Assembly: GCA_910578835.1 (NCBI GenBank) | Contig: CAJTSK010000001.1 | Coordinates: 1 to 64,000, forward strand | From: an uncultured Muribaculum sp. | Lineage (GTDB): Bacteria > Bacteroidota > Bacteroidia > Bacteroidales > Muribaculaceae | Direction of reading: 5' to 3' | Length of the DNA: 64,000 nt | Shown here: positions 59,138 to 64,000 of the stretch, piece after piece | Position numbering within the stretch: position 1 is the stretch's first letter | How the letters are laid out: the number at the start of each line of letters is the position of its first letter | The notes under the pieces: model-generated | The model's input: only the letters and a program-made list of their open reading frames with translations | Database searches by the model: none | What the model was told of the DNA's origin: nothing | Program-made: the position numbers and the translations under genes

Positions 59138-60181
59138 TTACTTGTTGTTATCTGCTTTTGATTCAAGATATTGTTCCATGTCGGCGAGTGTGGTCTTGAA
59201 TAGCTCCACCGCCTCGTCAAGGGTGCATTCCACTTCTCCTCCGGCAGCATTGACATGTCCGCCGCCGTTGAAATATTTCTCACATATCTTGTTGACAGGA
59301 AAATCGCCTTTGCTGCGTGTCGATACCTTTATGTGATGCTCATCTTCGCGCAGGAAAACTGAATATATCACATCCTCGATTGAAAGTGGCTCGTTGACAA
59401 GCCCTTCCGTGTCGCCGCGCTGATAGTTGTAGCGTTTCAATTCATCGGCAGATAGGGTCAGGAGTGCCGCCTTATGCTCGGGGAACAGTTGCATGTTTGA
59501 CACGGCATAGCCATTGAGCTTTAACACATTGGCTTTCTTGGTGTCCATTACGCGCTTGTAGATTTCATCCTTATTGATGCCCTTTTTCACAAGCTCGGCG
59601 ATAGTCACGTAAAGGTCGGGGTCGTTAGAGTTGTAGGAGAAGTTGCCGGTGTCGGTCATCATGCCGGTGTAAATGCATGTCGCTGCCTTGCGGTCAATCA
59701 TGTTGAACAGTTCGAGGCGACATAGCAGACGGAAAAGCAGCATCGAGGTCGATGACTGCTCGGGATGGGAGATTGTGACATCGGTGAAATCCTGCGGGCT
59801 CTCATGATGGTCGACAAGTATTTTCTTTGCCGTCGCACTCTCCAGCGCGTCTTTCATGCGGTCGACACGGTAAAGCGCGTTGAAATCCAGACAGAATATC
59901 AGGTCGGCGTCATTTAGCAGCTTTCCTGCAAACTCGGTATATTTTGAATAGGGCACGATGTCTTTTGCCCCGGGAAGGAATCGTAAGGTTTCGGGAATAC
60001 GGTCAGGCGTCACGATACGTGCTTCCTTGCCTATATTGGCAAGTGTGTGGAGCAATCCCAGCGATGACCCTACTGCATCGCCGTCAGGAGCCATGTGGCA
60101 GGTGATTACGATGCGCTCGCTTTCCTGCAGCAGGTCGCGCACAGCCTTTACTTTGGTTTCCGATATGACAGGTCGTAACAT
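59138..60181 (-). CDS. DHH-family phosphoesterase, NrnA-like
   Basis: 347 residues. DHH motifs: ITCHMAPDGDAVGSSLGLLH, LIFCLDFNALYR and KILVDHHESPQDF, with the DHHA1 domain motif FNGGGHVNAAGGEVE near the C-terminus. NrnA enzymes degrade short oligoribonucleotides and the cofactor by-product 3'-phosphoadenosine 5'-phosphate; in Bacteroidota this is the usual candidate for both jobs. It is first of the three-gene operon with DUF4827 and glmM. Confidence 0.92.
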   Translation of the reverse strand: MLRPVISETKVKAVRDLLQESERIVITCHMAPDGDAVGSSLGLLHTLANIGKEARIVTPDRIPETLRFLPGAKDIVPYSKYTEFAGKLLNDADLIFCLDFNALYRVDRMKDALESATAKKILVDHHESPQDFTDVTISHPEQSSTSMLLFRLLCRLELFNMIDRKAATCIYTGMMTDTGNFSYNSNDPDLYVTIAELVKKGINKDEIYKRVMDTKKANVLKLNGYAVSNMQLFPEHKAALLTLSADELKRYNYQRGDTEGLVNEPLSIEDVIYSVFLREDEHHIKVSTRSKGDFPVNKICEKYFNGGGHVNAAGGEVECTLDEAVELFKTTLADMEQYLESKADNNK

Positions 60182-60203
60182 TTATGGACTTTTTATCAAT
60201 TTG

Positions 60204-60235
60204 CAAAGTTACCAAAATAAACCGATATTTTCAAT
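60204..60235 (-). promoter_or_regulatory. promoter of the nrnA-DUF4827-glmM operon
   Basis: Minus strand ATTG (60232-60235), 20 bases, TAACTTTG (60204-60211). The -7 box is exact, the upstream box one base off. Confidence 0.6.
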
Positions 60236-60282
60236 AGTGATTGATTGCCTCTGATTAAAAGTTATTTTTTATTGTGAAACGG

Positions 60283-60314
60283 GTTGATATTTTGATAATT
60301 TTTTGCGAAATTTG
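60283..60314 (+). promoter_or_regulatory. promoter of the PPi-phosphofructokinase gene
   Basis: GTTG (60283-60286), 20 bases, GAAATTTG (60307-60314); the -7 box differs from TAnnTTTG only in its first base. It fits the pattern of the serC and pheT promoters (GTTG with 20 bases). Confidence 0.5.
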
Positions 60315-60365
60315 CAATCAAAACCATTGAACATATATATTACTAATCTATAACTCATTAAGTCA

Positions 60366-62012
60366 ATGAAGAAGAGTGCACTTCAGAAAGCCCGTGCGGC
60401 TTATCAGCCCAAGTTGCCCATTGTGCTTACCGGTGCCGTAAAGGCAGTGGAAGGTAAGGCTACCAACTCTGTGGCTGACCAGGAAGAAATCAAAAAATTG
60501 TTTCCTAACACATACGGTCTTCCCGAAATTCAGTTTGAAAAGGCTGCTTTGGCAGGCAAGACCGAGCCTGTCAATGTAGGTGTAATCCTTTCCGGTGGTC
60601 AGGCTCCCGGTGGACACAATGTAATCAGCGGTCTGTTTGACGGCATCAAGAAGGTACATCGCGACAGCCGTCTCTACGGTTTCCTTATGGGTCCCGGCGG
60701 TTTTGTTGACCACCAGTACATGGAGTTGACTGCCGATATTATCGATGAATTCCGCAACACCGGCGGTTTTGACATCATCGGTTCAGGCAGAACCAAGCTT
60801 GAGACCAAGGCTCAGTTTGACAAGGGTCTTGAAATCCTTAAGGAGCTTAACATCAAGGCTCTCGTGATAATCGGCGGTGACGACTCAAACACCAACGCTG
60901 CTATCCTTGCCGAGTATTATAAGGAAATCAACGCCGGCGTACAGGTAATCGGTTGTCCCAAGACTATCGACGGTGACCTTAAAAATGAGGTTATCGAGAC
61001 TTCATTTGGTTTCGACACCGCAACCAAGGTGTACAGCGAGGTAATCGGTAACATCCAGCGTGACTGTAACTCTTCAAAGAAATACTGGCACTTTATCAAG
61101 CTTATGGGTCGTTCGGCAAGCCACATCGCTCTTGAATGTGCCCTTCAGTGCCAGCCCAATGTCTGCATAATCTCTGAGGAGGTTGAGGCTAAGAAACAGA
61201 CTCTCAACGATATCGTTAACTCTATCGCTGATGTTGTGGCAGCACGTGCAGCCAACGGCAATAACTTCGGTACTGTCCTGATTCCCGAGGGTCTTATCGA
61301 ATTTATCCCTGCTATGAAGGCGCTTATCGCCGAGCTTAACGACCTTCTTGCTGCAAACGCTGAAGAGTTTGCCAAGGTTGACCGTCAGAATCAGCTTTCT
61401 TGGATTGCCGACCGTCTTTCTGACGAGAACGCGGCTATCTTTACCAGCCTTCCCGAGGGAGTGGCACGTCAGCTTTGTCTTGACCGCGACCCCCACGGAA
61501 ACGTACAGGTTTCACTCATCGAGACAGAGAAGCTTCTCGGCGAGATGGTAGCACGTCGTCTAAACGAGATGAAGAGCGAGGGTCGCTACGTAGGCAAGTT
61601 TGCTTCACTCTACCACTTCTTCGGCTATGAAGGACGTTGCGCCGATCCCTCTAACTTCGATGCCGACTATTGCTATGCACTTGGTTTTAACGCCGCTTGT
61701 CTTATCAACTCAGGCGTTACCGGCTACATGTCAAGCGTACGTGGCTTGACCAAGCCTTCTGTACAGTGGATTGCCGGTGGTATTCCTATCACTATGATGA
61801 TGAACATGGAGCGCCGTCACGGAGCTATGAAGCCTGTTATCCAGAAGGCTCTTGTAAGTCTTGACGGAGCACCTTTCAAGAAATTTGCTTCTCAGCGTGA
61901 AGGATGGGCTATCAACACTGACTTCGTTTACCCCGGTCCTATCCAGTATTTCGGCCCGGCTGAAGTATGTGACCAGCCTTCGCTTACCCTTCAGTATGAG
62001 CGTCGTCACTAA
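60366..62012 (+). CDS. pfp: diphosphate-fructose-6-phosphate 1-phosphotransferase
   Basis: 548 residues, the long PPi-dependent branch. It uses pyrophosphate instead of ATP to phosphorylate fructose-6-phosphate, reversibly. The blocks VGVILSGGQAPGGHNVISGL (phosphate donor loop), IIGGDDSNTNAAILAEYY (the GGDDS signature of the PPi enzymes), VIGCPKTIDGDLKN and GRSASHIALECALQ (substrate site) are all present; the Lys in PKTIDGD is the PPi-type marker. Codon usage suggests strong expression. A terminator follows at 62060-62106. Confidence 0.96.
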   Translation: MKKSALQKARAAYQPKLPIVLTGAVKAVEGKATNSVADQEEIKKLFPNTYGLPEIQFEKAALAGKTEPVNVGVILSGGQAPGGHNVISGLFDGIKKVHRDSRLYGFLMGPGGFVDHQYMELTADIIDEFRNTGGFDIIGSGRTKLETKAQFDKGLEILKELNIKALVIIGGDDSNTNAAILAEYYKEINAGVQVIGCPKTIDGDLKNEVIETSFGFDTATKVYSEVIGNIQRDCNSSKKYWHFIKLMGRSASHIALECALQCQPNVCIISEEVEAKKQTLNDIVNSIADVVAARAANGNNFGTVLIPEGLIEFIPAMKALIAELNDLLAANAEEFAKVDRQNQLSWIADRLSDENAAIFTSLPEGVARQLCLDRDPHGNVQVSLIETEKLLGEMVARRLNEMKSEGRYVGKFASLYHFFGYEGRCADPSNFDADYCYALGFNAACLINSGVTGYMSSVRGLTKPSVQWIAGGIPITMMMNMERRHGAMKPVIQKALVSLDGAPFKKFASQREGWAINTDFVYPGPIQYFGPAEVCDQPSLTLQYERRH

Positions 62013-62059
62013 TATCTATAGCTGACGGCTTAACGATAAAACCCGAATCACAGCTTGCA

Positions 62060-62106
62060 GGAACCGCCTCGGGGGAGCAATGTCGCTCTCAGGCGGTTCC
62101 TTTATT
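62060..62106 (+). terminator. terminator after pfp
   Basis: GGAACCGCCT (62060-62069) pairs with AGGCGGTTCC (62091-62100), followed by TTTATTTA (62101 onward). Classic rho-independent form. Confidence 0.85.
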
Positions 62107-62155
62107 TATAATATATGTGGGGTGCTTTTATTATATGGTAGACCGCAAAAAAGTT

Positions 62156-62186
62156 TTTGCGTATAACGGAAATTGTAGTACCTTTG
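62156..62186 (+). promoter_or_regulatory. promoter of the cobalamin riboswitch-btuB unit
   Basis: TTTG (62156-62159), 19 bases, TACCTTTG (62179-62186), both exact. The expected transcript start coincides with the start of the riboswitch. Confidence 0.75.
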
Positions 62187-62191
62187 CACTC

Positions 62192-62375
62192 ACGTTGGTT
62201 CGCCCTCATGGTTTTGGCGGCGATTAAAAGGGAACACGGGTGAGAATCCCGGACAGTCCCGCTGCGGTAATTTTCATTAACGGTCTCAGGCATTGAGCCA
62301 CTGGATTCCGGCTAAACGGATTTGGGAAGGCGCCTGGCTATGACCGGAAATAAGTCCGAAGACCTGCCTGCGTGT
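62192..62375 (+). ncRNA. cobalamin riboswitch
   Basis: The core elements of the B12 riboswitch appear in order: GGGAACACGGGTGAGAATCC, GACAGTCCCGCTGCGGTAA, the GAGCCACTGG element, GGGAAGGCG, and the B12 box AGTCCGAAGACCTGCC (62353-62368). The ATG of the btuB-like gene is 26 bases past the end. Adenosylcobalamin binding should shut off expression. Control at translation is likely because no T-run hairpin intervenes, but this is inference. Confidence 0.93.
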
Positions 62376-62400
62376 ATATAAAGATGTTTTTCTTTCGAGG

Positions 62401-64000
62401 ATGAGAGGACATAAAGAGATTAAATTACTGCGCGGATTATATGTGCGCTGCTTCTTCACGGGAGTCGCCACATTGCTGTCACTTCATGGTCAGGCTGCCG
62501 ATACCGACACGATTACCGGTAAGGTGCATCAGATGAATGAGGTGACGGTGACTTCACGTCGTGCGCCTAACAGGGTGTCTGCCGCCGTCCCGGTGCAGAC
62601 TCTTTCCATTGAAGACCTTACACAGCTTGGAGTGCAGAATATGGCTGACGCGGTGCGCCGCTTTGCAGGCACAAATGTGCGTGACTACGGTGGCATCGGC
62701 GGCTTGAAGACAGTGTCGGTACGCAACATGGGCGCAGCTCATACTGCCGTCAGCTATGACGGTGCGCCGGTGAGCAATTGTCAGGCAGGACAGATTGACA
62801 TAGGGCGTTTCTCGCTCGACAATGTAGGCATGCTGTCACTTGCTGTCGGGCAGACTGACGATATGCTGCAATGTGCGCGTCTTTATGCTTCGGCTGCTGT
62901 GCTTGGCATCACCACCGAACGTCCCTCTTTCAGCAGCGACAAGCCGGCTCAGTTCCGCATCAAGATGACGGGAGGCTCATTTGGCTATGTAAGCCCGTCG
63001 CTACGATGGTGGCAGAAGATAGGGTCGCGTGTCACCACCTCTCTTGACGGGACATTTCTGCGTGCCGATGGAAACTATCCGTTTACACTGGTCAACGGCA
63101 AAAATGTTACCCGCGAGCGACGTAACAATTCGGCGATAGACTCATGGCACGGTGAGGCTAACATGTATTACGACATGCCGGGCGGTGGCGACCTGCAGGT
63201 AAAAGGCTACTACTTTTATTCCAAGCGCGGATTGCCGGGTGCCATAGTGCTGTATAATCCTGTGTCGACTGAGCAGTTGTGGGATAAAAACGCATTTGTT
63301 CAGGCTAAATATCACAAGGCTTTTTCCGAAAAGTGGGAGTTGCAGGCACAGGCAAAATATAATTACGGATGGAACAAAGACACGGAGGAGGGTCCGCAAT
63401 TTGCCGGAAACCATTATGAGGCGGTGCATAAGCAAAATGAGTATTATGCTTCGGCAACAGGATTGTTCCGCCCTGTAAGTAATCTCACTGTGGCACTTGC
63501 CCAGGATGGAGCGGTCAATACGCTTGAAAGCACAATGGTAGGCTGTCCCAATCCCACACGTTACACTTCGCTGACCGCCCTGAGTGCCCGTTGGCGACAG
63601 TCGGTACTTAATATTTTCGGTTCTGTTGTCGGCACTTATATCACCGAGAGGGTCGAGAGTGGTGACAGACCCCATGATATAAAGCGGGTCACCCCCTCAT
63701 TGTCGGTGAGTGTCAATCCTGTAAGCGGAGAGATGTTTTATGTCAGGGCTATGTATAAGAGCACATTCAGGGTGCCTACTTTTAATGACCTCTATTACGA
63801 CCGTCTTGGCAGTAGGGTATTACGTCCTGAAAAAGCTAATGAGTTTGACCTCGGTCTCACATGGAGCGGGACGTTTTTCCCCGCAATGGATTATTTTTCC
63901 GTGACGCTCGATGCTTATTATAATGATGTCACTGACAAGATTGTTGCATTCCCGACCACATATGCATGGCGCATGATTAATTACGGTAAGGTGCATGTGA
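62401..64000 (+). CDS. btuB: TonB-dependent cobalamin receptor, BtuB-like (partial)
   Basis: 533 complete codons, reading open at the window edge, so the C-terminal barrel is missing. The start MRGHKEIKLLRGL is followed by a hydrophobic signal and a plug domain beginning with a TonB-box-like NEVTVTS at about residue 46. The plug contains LTQLGVQNMADAVRRFAG, GIGGLKTVSVRNMGAAHTAV and YDGAPVSNCQAGQIDIGRFS; barrel strands follow. Together with the riboswitch upstream this is the outer-membrane B12 uptake receptor, although related iron-siderophore receptors share the fold. The periplasmic and inner-membrane B12 transport genes probably follow. Confidence 0.9.
   Translation, partial: MRGHKEIKLLRGLYVRCFFTGVATLLSLHGQAADTDTITGKVHQMNEVTVTSRRAPNRVSAAVPVQTLSIEDLTQLGVQNMADAVRRFAGTNVRDYGGIGGLKTVSVRNMGAAHTAVSYDGAPVSNCQAGQIDIGRFSLDNVGMLSLAVGQTDDMLQCARLYASAAVLGITTERPSFSSDKPAQFRIKMTGGSFGYVSPSLRWWQKIGSRVTTSLDGTFLRADGNYPFTLVNGKNVTRERRNNSAIDSWHGEANMYYDMPGGGDLQVKGYYFYSKRGLPGAIVLYNPVSTEQLWDKNAFVQAKYHKAFSEKWELQAQAKYNYGWNKDTEEGPQFAGNHYEAVHKQNEYYASATGLFRPVSNLTVALAQDGAVNTLESTMVGCPNPTRYTSLTALSARWRQSVLNIFGSVVGTYITERVESGDRPHDIKRVTPSLSVSVNPVSGEMFYVRAMYKSTFRVPTFNDLYYDRLGSRVLRPEKANEFDLGLTWSGTFFPAMDYFSVTLDAYYNDVTDKIVAFPTTYAWRMINYGKVHV

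Noticed and set aside
1..64000. tRNA, rRNA, CRISPR array, prophage or conjugative element
   Set aside because: I looked for T-loop sequences, long direct-repeat arrays, integrases and mobilisation genes and found none; a small tRNA missed by eye cannot be fully excluded without a covariance scan.

Overview
The window looks like chromosomal DNA of a gut Bacteroidales bacterium, most likely of the Muribaculaceae (S24-7) type. The evidence is the set of Bacteroidota-restricted families (DUF4199, DUF4827, DUF6029, DUF6048/DUF6452, DUF5672, Omp28, DUF1573 pairs), many lipoproteins and T9SS-like C-terminal tails, promoters of the Bacteroides type (TTTG, about 20 bases, TAnnTTTG) instead of -35/-10 boxes, and weak ribosome binding sites. 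No rRNA, tRNA, CRISPR array or prophage was seen.

Layout. 1-3.1 kb: two small lipoproteins, a GH28 pectinase-like enzyme and a beta carbonic anhydrase. 3.1-12.1 kb: a stand-alone MnmC-type methyltransferase, a His/Lys-tailed lipoprotein, DUF1573 twins with meaB, a TIGR02757 protein with an MscS channel, a YebC-family regulator and pheT. 12.1-19 kb: two glycosyltransferase-like genes, bioA, a secreted protein and a membrane-anchored alpha/beta hydrolase. 19-22 kb: serC-serA and an OmpA-like lipoprotein. 22-28 kb: a beta-helix lipoprotein, a five-gene envelope operon and an exonuclease. 28.2-31.3 kb: a compact biotin operon bioF-bioGC-bioD with a fused BioG-BioC protein. 31.3-33.4 kb: an AT-richer type II restriction-modification pair of the Eco47II type. 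33.5-40 kb: an SGNH hydrolase and a giant alpha-2-macroglobulin-like protein. 40-41.5 kb: an ECF sigma operon. 41.6-45.6 kb: a ferredoxin of only 56 residues and a four-gene redox/envelope operon (TlpA, DUF6029, Omp28, T9SS-tailed protein). 45.8-52 kb: an MFS transporter, a structured intergenic region, rplU-rpmA, a HigBA toxin-antitoxin pair, the ruvC operon and a glycosyltransferase. 52-56.5 kb: a DsbD-like protein, an SpoU methyltransferase, a 350 bp inverted-repeat element and radA. 56.6-62 kb: glmM, a DUF4827 lipoprotein, an NrnA-like phosphoesterase and PPi-dependent phosphofructokinase. 62.2-64 kb: a cobalamin riboswitch in front of a btuB-like TonB receptor that runs off the window.

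How genes work together. BioF, BioGC, BioD and BioA cover most of the biotin pathway from two loci; bioB is not in the window. SerC and SerA make serine from 3-phosphoglycerate. MeaB and the riboswitch-controlled receptor both point to B12-dependent metabolism. The least explained items are the inverted-repeat element at 54781-55130, the structured gene-free stretch at 47750-48066, and the TlpA/Omp28/T9SS-tail operon.
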